Program-made: the position numbers and the translations under genes
Assembly (NCBI GenBank): GCA_047614505.1
Contig: JBLHGQ010000051.1
Location: forward strand, 1-19,377
DNA length: 19,377 nt
DNA from: JABDJL01 sp047614505
GTDB taxonomy: Bacteria > Pseudomonadota > Gammaproteobacteria > Xanthomonadales > SZUA-36
Direction of reading: 5' to 3'
Notes under the pieces: model-generated
Told to the model about the DNA's origin: nothing
Databases searched by the model: none
Seen by the model: the letters and a program-made list of their open reading frames with translations, nothing else
In this document: piece by piece, positions 8,181 through 15,189 of the stretch
How the letters are laid out: each line of letters opens with the position of its first letter
How positions within the stretch are numbered: position 1 is the stretch's first letter

Positions 8181-8852
8181 ATGCCAATCATTAAAAAAGT
8201 CTCTGCAATATTTTTTGATATGGACGGCACGCTTGTCGATAGTGAAACGCTGACTGAACCTACGGTTGTGACCTTGTGTGAAGAGCTTGGTATCGAAAAC
8301 GTAGATATTGATTGCACACAATTCTTTGGGCATTCCTGGTTGGAAATTGAACGCAGGATCATTGACTACTACCCGCAACTTGCCGGCAAAGCTGATTTCA
8401 CGGCACGAATGCAAACGCTATTTAATGATCTTCTGATCAGCATGCAGCCTCCACTGATCAATGGATCCCGGGAAATGTTGATTTCCGCGAGTCAAATCAT
8501 GCCGGTTGCAGTCGTCTCTTCCAGTGGTCGGGAATCGATCACGGAAACCATTCGCCGAATGAATGTTGCACAGAACGTCAGTTTTTACGCCGGTTTTGAG
8601 GATTATGAAAAGTGTAAGCCGGAGCCGGATGGTTACCTGAAAGCAGCAGAAATGCTCAATATTGACCCGGCTGAGTGTATGGTATTTGAAGACAGCGTTG
8701 CGGGCATCCAGTCAGCCAAAAATGCCGGAATGCAGGTGGTAAACATCAGTTTTCGCTGTGCAGAAAAGGAAACTGCAGCCAGATTGGCAGATATGGTGGT
8801 ACGCGATTACACAGACCTTCCGCAGGACTTTCTCGAGTCGATCAGGAAATGA
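8181..8852 (+). CDS. HAD-superfamily phosphatase, beta-phosphoglucomutase-like
   Basis: The 223-residue protein carries all four HAD motifs. Motif I is FFDMDGT, with nucleophile Asp13 and acid Asp15. Motif II is VVSSSGRE (Ser113-115), motif III is Lys146 in KCKPEPDGY, and motif IV is FEDSVAGIQSAKNAGM (Glu170-Asp171). The helical cap between residues 18 and 90 marks subclass IA, the group of beta-phosphoglucomutase, sugar-phosphate phosphatases and phosphoglycolate phosphatase. The substrate cannot be assigned. The ATG at 8181 has GGAA a few bases upstream. Its TGA (8850-8852) touches the stop of the convergent BCCT gene with no base between. Confidence 0.85.
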   Translation: MPIIKKVSAIFFDMDGTLVDSETLTEPTVVTLCEELGIENVDIDCTQFFGHSWLEIERRIIDYYPQLAGKADFTARMQTLFNDLLISMQPPLINGSREMLISASQIMPVAVVSSSGRESITETIRRMNVAQNVSFYAGFEDYEKCKPEPDGYLKAAEMLNIDPAECMVFEDSVAGIQSAKNAGMQVVNISFRCAEKETAARLADMVVRDYTDLPQDFLESIRK

Positions 8853-10457
8853 TCACAGTCCAGCTTTAAGTGCCGCATCCTCCTTCAGCCATTTCACAAT
8901 GGTAATCGACATCATTACCACGATCGGAATGAGCGGCAGGGAAAACAGAATGGTACTCGACTGAACTGTGCTTAGACTTCCTGATAGCACCAGCCCTGCA
9001 CTGAGTAAAGCCAAAGCACCTGCCCAGACCAGACGGCTGAACTTGGGTGGTTCCTGATCATTGCGTAAATTGCGGGTGCAAATGCTGGCCAATACATAGG
9101 CTGCCGAATCAATAGTGGTCGCATAGAAAATGATGCACATGACGGTAAAGATGCCCAGAATAATCTTGTGATAAGGCAGATATTGAAACATTGAGGCGGC
9201 AAGCGTAAACATGCCTTCGTCACGCAGCATTTCGGACGCTGCCATGAGCCCGCTTGATTCCAGGTGCAATGCATATCCGCCGACTACGGCCAGGAATGAC
9301 ACTGTTCCAAGTGTGCCCCAACCAATCACACCTAAAACCAGTTGTTTTATTGTTCGCCCACGCGAAATACGTCCCACAAACAAACCCATAAAGGCCGCAT
9401 AAGCCAGCCACCATGCCCAATAGAAAATAGTCCATGCCTCCGGGAAGCCATTTTTTTCAATTGGGTCCGTCCACAGCGACATGATCCAGAACTTGTCCAT
9501 CATGTGGCCAGCCGAATTGACGGTAATTGAGAGAATGAACTGTGTTGGCCCGGCAAAGAAAATAAATATGATACTAAGAATGGCAAGAACCACATTGATA
9601 TCTGCCAGCACTTTGATGCCTTTCTTCAAACCGCGGTAGGCGCTGGCACCAAACAACAATGTCCAGACCGTCAATACTGAAAGTTTCATGATCACAGAAT
9701 CGGGAATACCGAGCAGTTCAGTCACAAGGGCCGATACAAAGGGAACACCAAAGCCAAGTGATGTCGAGGTGCCTCCGATAAGCCCCAGTACCACCAAAAT
9801 GTCGATCGTTGATTTTGCGCCTTCCCGCCCTCTCTTTGGCAGGGCACCTTCACAAGCCGCACTGATCCGAAGAATCGGATCTTTCCTTACATAAAGCATG
9901 TAGGCGATTGGAATAGCAGGCAGGCAATAAATTGCCCAGGGAATAATGCCCCAGTGAAACATTGGGTAAACATGCGCCCATTCCATCGCCTGCGATGACA
10001 GCGGTTCAAACCCCATGGGCGGCGTTTGTAAATAAAAGATGGGTTCTGCAAAGCCCCAGGCTGCAAGGTTACCGCCTATTCCTGCCGTGAACATCAAGGC
10101 GATCCAGTGCAGCGTGGAATATTCCGGCGCCTCTCCAGGGTTGCCCAGTAAGACGTTGCCATATTGACCAAACGCCATCCACATGCAAAAGCCCAATGCA
10201 GCGAGACCACCGGTCAGATAAAGCCAACCGAACTTGGCGGTGATAAATTTCATCCCGATTTCTGCGTATTTAGCAGAAGCTTCACCAAAGACCAGCATCA
10301 CAGCAGCGATTAATAGAACCAGAATCAGGGTGGGGGTAAATATTCCCCAATCTGTAAATGCTGGAGTGTCTGTATTTGAGTCAGTCAGGTTTGAGATAGT
10401 AGTTTCCCTTGATCGTTTCCGCGTCCGAACTGTAACACCCTGATTGAGTTCGAACAA
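8853..10457 (-). CDS. BCCT-family transporter, betaine/choline-type binding site
   Basis: About 534 residues with 12 expected membrane helices; BCCT carriers import trimethylammonium compounds or relatives. The signature AWTIFYWAWWLAYAAFMGLFVGRISRGRTIKQ spans 341-372 (quoted here only in its key part: FYWAWW and GRISRGRTI). The aromatic box residues of BetP, as I recall them, are conserved: Trp169, Trp174 and Tyr177 in HWGIIPWAIY, and Trp350. The TM3 glycine stretch reads AGIGGN (125-130), not the GMGIG of the sodium-coupled betaine carrier, so coupling and substrate are open. The start is uncertain. The longest frame begins at a TTG (10457) with no clear ribosome site, and the first ~35 residues are polar. 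The gene abuts the convergent HAD gene. Confidence 0.88.
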   Translation of the reverse strand: MFELNQGVTVRTRKRSRETTISNLTDSNTDTPAFTDWGIFTPTLILVLLIAAVMLVFGEASAKYAEIGMKFITAKFGWLYLTGGLAALGFCMWMAFGQYGNVLLGNPGEAPEYSTLHWIALMFTAGIGGNLAAWGFAEPIFYLQTPPMGFEPLSSQAMEWAHVYPMFHWGIIPWAIYCLPAIPIAYMLYVRKDPILRISAACEGALPKRGREGAKSTIDILVVLGLIGGTSTSLGFGVPFVSALVTELLGIPDSVIMKLSVLTVWTLLFGASAYRGLKKGIKVLADINVVLAILSIIFIFFAGPTQFILSITVNSAGHMMDKFWIMSLWTDPIEKNGFPEAWTIFYWAWWLAYAAFMGLFVGRISRGRTIKQLVLGVIGWGTLGTVSFLAVVGGYALHLESSGLMAASEMLRDEGMFTLAASMFQYLPYHKIILGIFTVMCIIFYATTIDSAAYVLASICTRNLRNDQEPPKFSRLVWAGALALLSAGLVLSGSLSTVQSSTILFSLPLIPIVVMMSITIVKWLKEDAALKAGL

Positions 10458-10684
10458 AACGAGTCACAAGTATCAGATGCTTTTGTCTTTACTCGTGCGT
10501 TGGTCGGGGTAAAAGAGCGATAGTTTTATTTTTATTATTGCTGTTAACCAGTCGCATATGGTGCCTGCCTAATTCAATAGTGGCAGTAAATAGCAGTTAA
10601 CATCTATGAGTGTCAGTCAACGTGGCACAAATCGCGCACAGACGGGAAAGAAGTCGGCGTCTATACTGATGCGTTAGGCAAATG

Positions 10685-10721
10685 GTTAATTCCGCGTTTG
10701 TAGGTAAAACACGGGATTAAC
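10685..10721. repeat. Imperfect inverted repeat, GTTAAT...ATTAAC
   Basis: The left arm GTTAATTCCGCGTTT and right arm AAAACACGGGATTAAC pair except at two positions, around a short loop. The ends GTTAA/TTAAC resemble integron core sequences, and GGTTAATTC also occurs in the attC at 11461-11520, but the full attC architecture is not present. It could be a regulatory or terminator hairpin or a decayed recombination site. Confidence 0.5.
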
Positions 10722-10785
10722 AAGAACATTTCCGCGTTATAACGGGGCGAAACCTGAAAGAAAAGACCGTAATTACAATGAGGTA

Positions 10786-10844
10786 TAAGTGAAAAATGTT
10801 AAGAGAAGCCAAAAAAAACGCCTTACATGACCTTTTTTCACTTA
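10786..10844. repeat. Perfect 11-bp inverted repeat TAAGTGAAAAA...TTTTTCACTTA
   Basis: Arms at 10786-10796 and 10834-10844 are exact reverse complements separated by 37 bases. Inside them TGTTAAG and CTTACA can extend the pairing after a bulge. The A-run and T-run flanks suit a bidirectional terminator separating the leftward BCCT gene from the island. The loop is longer than usual for that, so a small mobile-element relic is also possible. Confidence 0.5.
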
Positions 10845-10868
10845 ATAACTAGTTAACTTTACTTGTTC

Positions 10869-10901
10869 TTGCTTTAAGGAGAGTGCTACTTTAGTATCAC
10901 T
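10869..10901 (+). promoter_or_regulatory. Putative phd promoter with overlapping operator palindrome
   Basis: TTGCTT (10869-10874) and TAGTAT (10892-10897) are spaced by 17 bases and would place transcription start at or next to the ATG at 10904. AGTGCTACTTTAGTATCACT (10882-10901) is a 20-bp imperfect palindrome, with arms AGTG-TACT and AGTA-CACT, covering the -10 box and reaching the start codon. This is where a Phd/YefM antitoxin would be expected to bind for autoregulation. A second perfect palindrome, TAACTAGTTA, lies 26 bases further upstream at 10846-10855. Confidence 0.45.
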
Positions 10902-10903
10902 TT

Positions 10904-11161
10904 ATGAGAATTGAACTTGTAACAACGCTTAAACGAAAGGCTACTGATTTACTTTCTGAAATTGCGCGAGATAAAGAACCAATTTTGATTACGCAACACG
11001 GTCTACCATCAGCTTATTTAGTTGATGTAGAAAGTTACGAGCAGCTGCAAGGCCGAATGAATATTTTGGAAGGAATTGCCCGTGGTGAGCGCGCCCTAGA
11101 AGAGGGCCGAACGCTTACGCATGAGGAAGCTCAGACCAGAATGTCGAGATGGCTGAAGTAA
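10904..11161 (+). CDS. Phd/YefM-family antitoxin
   Basis: The 85-residue protein has the N-terminal Phd/YefM DNA-binding fold: a start equivalent to LVTTLKRKATDLLSEIARDKEPILITQHGLPSAYLVDVESYEQL, of which ILITQHG and AYLVDVESYEQL are the hallmark segments. The charged C-terminal tail (ERALEEGRTLTHEEAQTRM) is the part expected to wrap and block the toxin. It overlaps the toxin gene by 13 nt. Upstream of the ATG there is no ribosome site at normal spacing; AAGGAG lies 22 bases away. A nearby promoter-like sequence suggests a leaderless message. The pair sits in an integron-type cassette. Confidence 0.9.
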   Translation: MRIELVTTLKRKATDLLSEIARDKEPILITQHGLPSAYLVDVESYEQLQGRMNILEGIARGERALEEGRTLTHEEAQTRMSRWLK

Positions 11162-11466
11162 TTTGGACCGAACCAGCTCTTTCTGACTTGGAAGCAATTG
11201 CTGACTACATAACGATCGAGAATCCTGCGGCAGCAAAAAAGTTTGTTCGTCGGGTATTCACGCACGTTGGGCAGTTGAATGAACATCCTCGAATCGGCTC
11301 CAAGCCCACCGAAATTGAAGGTTCTCGTTACCGACAGATTGTTGAGCCACCTTGCCGGATTTTCTATCGATATACAGATGATAGGGTATTTATCCTTCAC
11401 GTCATGCGGAGTGAAAGACTGTTGCGTCAATATAAGCTGCAAAGAAGTACTGAGCATGAAAGTTAA
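11149..11466 (+). CDS. ParE/RelE-superfamily toxin
   Basis: The 105-residue protein shows the RelE/ParE fold: VIWTEPALSDLEAIADYI at the N-terminus, AAAKKFVRRV, LNEHPRIGSK, then YRQIVEPPCRIFYRYTDDRVFILHVMRSERLL. The N-terminal helices and the IFYRY-VFILHVMRSER end are typical of ParE-like toxins, which inhibit gyrase. RelE-type ribosome-dependent mRNA cleavage cannot be excluded, because the superfamily is mixed. It is encoded directly after, and overlapping, its Phd-type antitoxin. Its TAA stop at 11464-11466 lies inside the attC site, as is usual for integron cassette genes. Confidence 0.88.
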   Translation: MAEVIWTEPALSDLEAIADYITIENPAAAKKFVRRVFTHVGQLNEHPRIGSKPTEIEGSRYRQIVEPPCRIFYRYTDDRVFILHVMRSERLLRQYKLQRSTEHES

Positions 11467-11520
11467 CAAATCATTAAACTCGGACGCGCTAAAGCGCGCC
11501 GGTTAATTCAGACGTTATGC
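11461..11520 (+). other. Integron attC recombination site
   Basis: The 60-bp stretch has attC architecture. A left core AGTTAAC (11461-11467) is followed by a spacer, an L'' segment ATTAAACTCGG, a perfect central hairpin (GCGCT-AAAGCGC), an L' segment CCGGTTAAT, and a right core GTTATGC (11514-11520). When the two halves are paired, TAAC matches GTTA and ATTAA-C-CGG matches CCGGTTAAT. Unpaired bases lie on one side only, as needed for strand choice by an integron integrase. It closely resembles attC sites I recall from marine gammaproteobacteria and follows the ParE stop directly. No integrase gene is visible. Confidence 0.82.
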
Positions 11521-11593
11521 TTTTGGTTCTTGATGGTGGCTTAGCTTTTTGACCACAAGAATTCACTGCTAAAACTGATAATCAAATAGCCAC

Positions 11594-11611
11594 AGCCTTG
11601 CTAAAAAGGCT
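11594..11611 (+). promoter_or_regulatory. Hairpin that may hide the hicA ribosome-binding site
   Basis: AGCCTT (11594-11599) and AAGGCT (11606-11611) are exact reverse complements with a six-base loop. The right arm contains AAGG, the only plausible ribosome-binding sequence before the hicA GTG at 11614. In RNA the stem would cover this site and lower toxin translation. Confidence 0.4.
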
Positions 11612-11613
11612 AA

Positions 11614-11799
11614 GTGAAAGTGAAAGCCATGATTAAGCAACTCAAAACTCAAGTTTGGAGGCAAGTTAGAGTTAAAGGAAGCCATCGCCAATTCCAGCAT
11701 CCCCATAAACCTGGAACTGTAACTGTCGCTGGTAAACTAAGTGTGGAAATTCCGCCTGGTACATTGAGAAGCATTCAAAAACAGGCTGGGCTGGAGTAG
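11614..11799 (+). CDS. hicA: HicA-family mRNA interferase toxin
   Basis: The 61-residue protein is a full-length HicA (YcfA-like) with a double-stranded-RNA-binding-type fold. It cleaves mRNA and is neutralised by HicB. Visible hallmarks are KAMIKQLKTQVWRQVRVKGSHRQFQHP, with the catalytic His in GSHRQF, then GTVTVAGK, and the C-terminal IPPGTLRSIQKQAGL. The start is GTG at 11614, which gives the usual MK-x-K N-terminus. GTG 11620 and ATG 11629 are in-frame alternatives. The gene lies 93 bases after the attC site and 9 bases before hicB. Confidence 0.9.
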   Translation: MKVKAMIKQLKTQVWRQVRVKGSHRQFQHPHKPGTVTVAGKLSVEIPPGTLRSIQKQAGLE

Positions 11800-11808
11800 G
11801 ATTAAGAG

Positions 11809-12021
11809 ATGAAATATGCAGTCGTCATTGAAAAAGGCCCAAAAAGTTTTGGTGCTTATGTTCCTGATCTACCAGGCTGTATTGCCGTTGGTGAAACAAG
11901 GGTCGAAGTAGTCCAACTTATTCAGGAGGCCATAGAACTTCACCTTCAAGGGCTTCAGGAGCAAGGCGAGTGCGTTCCTTCACCCTTATCTACAGTCGAA
12001 ATTATCAACGTCGCCGCATAA
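11809..12021 (+). CDS. hicB: HicB-family antitoxin, short form
   Basis: The 70-residue protein carries the HicB RNase-H-like fold: YAVVIEKGPKSFGAYVPDLPGCIAVGET, then VQLIQEAIELHLQGLQEQGECVPSP. It binds and blocks HicA. It ends right after this domain and lacks the C-terminal helix-turn-helix or ribbon-helix-helix found in longer HicB proteins, so it may not repress its own promoter. Short forms of this kind are known. The start ATG is preceded by a weak purine-rich site (AAGAG). It is co-oriented with hicA at 9-base spacing, toxin first, as is usual for hicAB. Confidence 0.9.
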   Translation: MKYAVVIEKGPKSFGAYVPDLPGCIAVGETRVEVVQLIQEAIELHLQGLQEQGECVPSPLSTVEIINVAA

Positions 12022-12041
12022 GAAAACGTTCGAGTTTGTTC

Positions 12042-12123
12042 CGTAGTTCCGACGGTTTAGTGGACACCCTGAACTAACAAGTCAGGAGTTCCTAAAATGC
12101 CGAAACTACGACAAAAAGAGTAA
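12042..12123 (+). mobile_element. Putative left-end remnant of an IS3-like insertion sequence
   Basis: GTGGACACC (12060-12068) resembles the terminal repeat of many IS3-family elements. It is followed by GTCAGGAG and, six bases on, an ATG (12097) opening a peptide MPKLRQKE that stops at once with TAA (12121-12123). The start recalls orfA of IS3-type transposases, which would continue with a helix-turn-helix. No further transposase sequence or right end is visible. An imperfect inverted repeat (12042-12053 with 12099-12110) encloses it. The assignment rests on recognition of the end pattern only. Confidence 0.4.
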
Positions 12124-12225
12124 AAGGAGCTTACTCGGATATCCTTGCAGCAAATTTATATTTCCTGCGATCGGCCAGTCGGGTACCCTTGGCTGCTTCA
12201 GATCGACAAATCCCAGGACTACATA

Positions 12226-13497
12226 ATGACAAAGACATTGCTTGTATTTTTGATGTTGCTAATTTGTTTTCCGGTAATGGCTGCCGAACTAGAGCAGGTG
12301 GAACCGGAATCGGTTGGATTTTCAAGTGAACGGTTAAAGAAAATCGATGAATTTATGCAGCGAAATCTGGACAAGGGCTGGCATGCAGGCTACGTCAGCA
12401 TCGTGGCCAGGCATGGAAAAATTGTTCATTACAATTCAATGGGTCAGTACGGAATTGACAATGAAAAGCCTATGGACAAGGACGCGATATTTAGAATTTT
12501 TTCAATGACAAAACCGGTCACTGCCGTGGCAGCAATGATTTTGTACGAAGAAGGCGCTTTTCAACTCCATGACCCGGTAGCAATGTATCTGCCGGAATTT
12601 GCAGAGCAAAAGATCTGGCGCGATGGCGAGTTGCTTGCTCCACGCTCGGCTATGACGATTGAACAACTCCTGACTAACAATACAGGCATGACTGACGGGA
12701 CGACTGGTGATCATCCTGTTGAAACGGCTTATCAGGAAGCCAAGCTCGGCGAATCCGTAGGTTCAAACGAATATGCGAGCAAAGCTGCCGCCTTGCCGCT
12801 TCGCTATGAGCCAGGTATTCGTTATCACTACAGCTCTGCTGGCTTCAACCTGATGGGCATCATCATAGAAAGGATCAGCGGCCAAAACCTGGAAGATTTC
12901 TTTGCTGAACGAATTTTTAAGCCGCTTGAAATGCATGACACCTTCTTTAATGTTCCCGAGGATAAGCTTGACCGGGTCGTGACCAACCATTACTGGAACC
13001 GCGAAGAACAAAAACTGTCTTTGTTGCCACCGCAATGGAATCCACCGGTGTACGGGAAAACCCTGTTTCAGGCGGGCGGAGGCTTGCTGTCCACAGCTAT
13101 GGATTATGCTGTCTTTCTTGAAATGCTACGCAATGGTGGTAGTTATAACGGCGTTCGAATTCTTGGGCCCAAGACGGTTCAATACATGATGCTTCCACGT
13201 CTGAGGCAAGAGGTTCGCGACAATGGTGCCAGTGACTATCCCGCCGCGCATCTGTACCCCGGCCAGAATTATGGATTTGGCGCTGGAGTGACTACCGATC
13301 CGGAGTTCAGTCAGGTTATTTCATCAAAAGGCGAGTATTCCTGGGGTGGTATAGCTGACACAAAGTTCTGGATTGACCCTGAAGAGGATCTGGTCGTGGT
13401 ACTGATGGCCCAGGTGTTCGCTTATCCCTGGGAATTGCGTTACATGATGAAAGTCGCCACTTACCAGGCCCTGACAGAGCTGGGGCAGGACCGGTAG
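12226..13497 (+). CDS. Secreted serine hydrolase, beta-lactamase/esterase class C fold
   Basis: The 423-residue protein starts at ATG 12226, preceded by AGGA at seven-base spacing; an in-frame start at 12145 would spoil the signal peptide. Residues 1-20 form a signal peptide ending in MAA. The active-site motif SMTK (Ser93, Lys96) lies in FRIFSMTKPVTA. Tyr202 in YHYSSAGFNLMG is the second motif, and YSWGG (371-375) fills the third-motif place. The family covers class C beta-lactamases, D-aminopeptidases and family VIII esterases. The FRIFSMTKP and YSSAGFNLMG forms fit the esterase/penicillin-binding-like group better than a true AmpC. Natural substrate unknown. The BCCT carrier gene follows 105 bases later. 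Confidence 0.87.
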   Translation: MTKTLLVFLMLLICFPVMAAELEQVEPESVGFSSERLKKIDEFMQRNLDKGWHAGYVSIVARHGKIVHYNSMGQYGIDNEKPMDKDAIFRIFSMTKPVTAVAAMILYEEGAFQLHDPVAMYLPEFAEQKIWRDGELLAPRSAMTIEQLLTNNTGMTDGTTGDHPVETAYQEAKLGESVGSNEYASKAAALPLRYEPGIRYHYSSAGFNLMGIIIERISGQNLEDFFAERIFKPLEMHDTFFNVPEDKLDRVVTNHYWNREEQKLSLLPPQWNPPVYGKTLFQAGGGLLSTAMDYAVFLEMLRNGGSYNGVRILGPKTVQYMMLPRLRQEVRDNGASDYPAAHLYPGQNYGFGAGVTTDPEFSQVISSKGEYSWGGIADTKFWIDPEEDLVVVLMAQVFAYPWELRYMMKVATYQALTELGQDR

Positions 13498-13602
13498 CGC
13501 TGGCAATAAGTTAATCGCTGACATGCGCGTTTGCGTTTGGGTCTTCTTCCCCCCAGGTGGCGTGACAAATCACAATTATCAGGAACATGCAGGGACAGTC
13601 AT

Positions 13603-15153
13603 ATGCTTAATATCAGATGGGGTGTTTTTCTTCCGGTGGCAGCACTACTGATTGCCACAACCCTGGTTGGCATCATAAGTCCCGAATATTTTTATAATAC
13701 TCAAGTGGCACTGGTTAAATCCACTTTCACCAATCTGGGATGGTTATTTAATTTAGTCACTTTCAGTTTGATGTTCATATGTTTGTATCTTGGTTTTTCC
13801 TCACGCTACGGCAACGTCATCATCGGCGGAAATAGCGCTACACCAACGATGGGTTATTGGAACTGGTTTGCCATTTCATTGACGGCAGGTGTGGGGGTTG
13901 GAATATTGTTTTGGGGAACAGCAGAGCCTCTCTATCATTTTAGTGCTCCACCCGCTGAATTAGGGCTCCTGCCCGGAACAGAAGCAGCAGCAGTATTTTC
14001 AATTGCATCGGTGTTGCAACAATGGACCCTGGCTCCCTATGCCCTGTATGCCATATGTGGCCTGGCAGTTGCCCACAGTCATTATAATTTGAAGCTACCA
14101 TTTCGCATCAGTGCAACAATAATCCCTTCGTCAGACAGCAAAATGTCGAAGTTTTTTGCCGGATTCATTGATGCAATTTGTATTTATGCTATTGCCGGTG
14201 TTCTTGCTGCAATTTTAGGGGAAGGTGTTCTGCAGATTGCCAGTGGGCTTGAAACATTGTTTGGTCTGCAAGCCGGACCAACGATGTGGATCATTTTAAT
14301 TTGCGCCATCACGGCCACTTACGTCATTTCAAGCTACACCGGGTTAAATAAAGGCATAAAAATTCTTTCAAGCTTAAATACAAAAATTTTCTTATTCCTG
14401 ATGATTTATGTACTGGTTCTGGGGCCCACAGCATTTATCTTTAATCTTGGTACTCAGGCAACCGGTAGCTTCTTAGATACTTTTGCGCAACGATATTTTT
14501 GGGTCAGCCCTATGGATGGCTCTACATGGGCTCAAGACTGGCCGATATTTGAATGGTCTTTATGGATGGCCAATGCGCCAATCATAGGAATGTTTTTGGC
14601 ACGATTGTCGCGCGGACGAACCATTCGCGAATTTATGACCATGAATTTAGTGTTACCGGCAGCCTTTGGCATGATCTGGTTTTGGACTTTTGGTGGTGCC
14701 GCGATATTTTTTGATTGGCAAGGGAACGGTGAACTGTGGCAAATCATTCAAAGCAAGGGTGTTGAAGCTTCATTATTCGCATTTTTGAAACACTTTCCCT
14801 TGCACACCTTTATTACCGCTGTGTTATTGATTGCCATCTTTCTATCCTTTACAACCCTGGCGGATTCCTTAACCAGCACAATTTCATCATTGACTACACA
14901 TCAGCCGAATGATGGTCAGTCTGAGCAAAGCGAAGAAGCCCCAGGATCATTAAAAATATTTTGGGGTGTGTTGATGGGAATGCTGGCTATATTGACATTG
15001 ACCAGTGGTTCCGAAGGGGGTGTCGCGCCAATGGATGCCATCAAAAAACTGGCGACATTATCCGGCGTTCCGATATTGTTCTTCATGATTGCTGTGACCT
15101 GGTCCACGCTTGCAAGTCTTAACAAATATACCGCCAGGAAAATTAAGCTGTAA
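13603..15153 (+). CDS. Divergent BCCT-family transporter
   Basis: The start is ATG 13603, which has AGGGA at seven-base spacing; the reading frame is open further upstream to 13531 without a better start. The 516-residue protein is a full-length BCCT carrier. TM3 has GVGVG (96-100), matching the sodium-linked GxGxG pattern of betaine carriers. The substrate site differs from BetP as I recall it. Trp141 and Tyr149 are kept, but the second TM4 Trp is Tyr146. In the TM8 signature, the usual FYWAWW-x-x-W becomes FEWSLWMAN, giving Glu317, Leu320 and Asn324 while keeping Trp321. ARLSRGRTIREF follows as normal. A substrate other than glycine betaine is likely. It is followed 36 bases later by the TPR protein gene, suggesting an operon. 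Confidence 0.88.
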   Translation: MLNIRWGVFLPVAALLIATTLVGIISPEYFYNTQVALVKSTFTNLGWLFNLVTFSLMFICLYLGFSSRYGNVIIGGNSATPTMGYWNWFAISLTAGVGVGILFWGTAEPLYHFSAPPAELGLLPGTEAAAVFSIASVLQQWTLAPYALYAICGLAVAHSHYNLKLPFRISATIIPSSDSKMSKFFAGFIDAICIYAIAGVLAAILGEGVLQIASGLETLFGLQAGPTMWIILICAITATYVISSYTGLNKGIKILSSLNTKIFLFLMIYVLVLGPTAFIFNLGTQATGSFLDTFAQRYFWVSPMDGSTWAQDWPIFEWSLWMANAPIIGMFLARLSRGRTIREFMTMNLVLPAAFGMIWFWTFGGAAIFFDWQGNGELWQIIQSKGVEASLFAFLKHFPLHTFITAVLLIAIFLSFTTLADSLTSTISSLTTHQPNDGQSEQSEEAPGSLKIFWGVLMGMLAILTLTSGSEGGVAPMDAIKKLATLSGVPILFFMIAVTWSTLASLNKYTARKIKL

Positions 15154-15189
15154 TTCAACCTGCAAGGAAAAAAATTATAGGTCTCTAAT

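Larger units (their letters stand above)
10458..10903. other. 446-bp gene-free region with palindromes before the toxin-antitoxin pair
   Basis: No convincing coding sequence lies here on either strand. It should carry the promoter of the leftward BCCT gene and that of the rightward phd gene. It also holds an isolated GTTAGGC (10673-10679), two large inverted repeats (10685-10721 and 10786-10844), the perfect palindromes CGTTATAACG (10735-10744) and TAACTAGTTA (10846-10855), and an operator-like palindrome next to the phd start. The right half is visibly richer in A and T runs than the flanking genes, which fits acquired DNA. Confidence 0.7.

Noticed and set aside
10673..10679. GTTAGGC, identical to a classical integron core site
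   Set aside because: No matching left core, L boxes or foldable middle lies at the right distance, and no integrase gene is near, so I do not call it an attI or attC; it may be chance or a decayed site.
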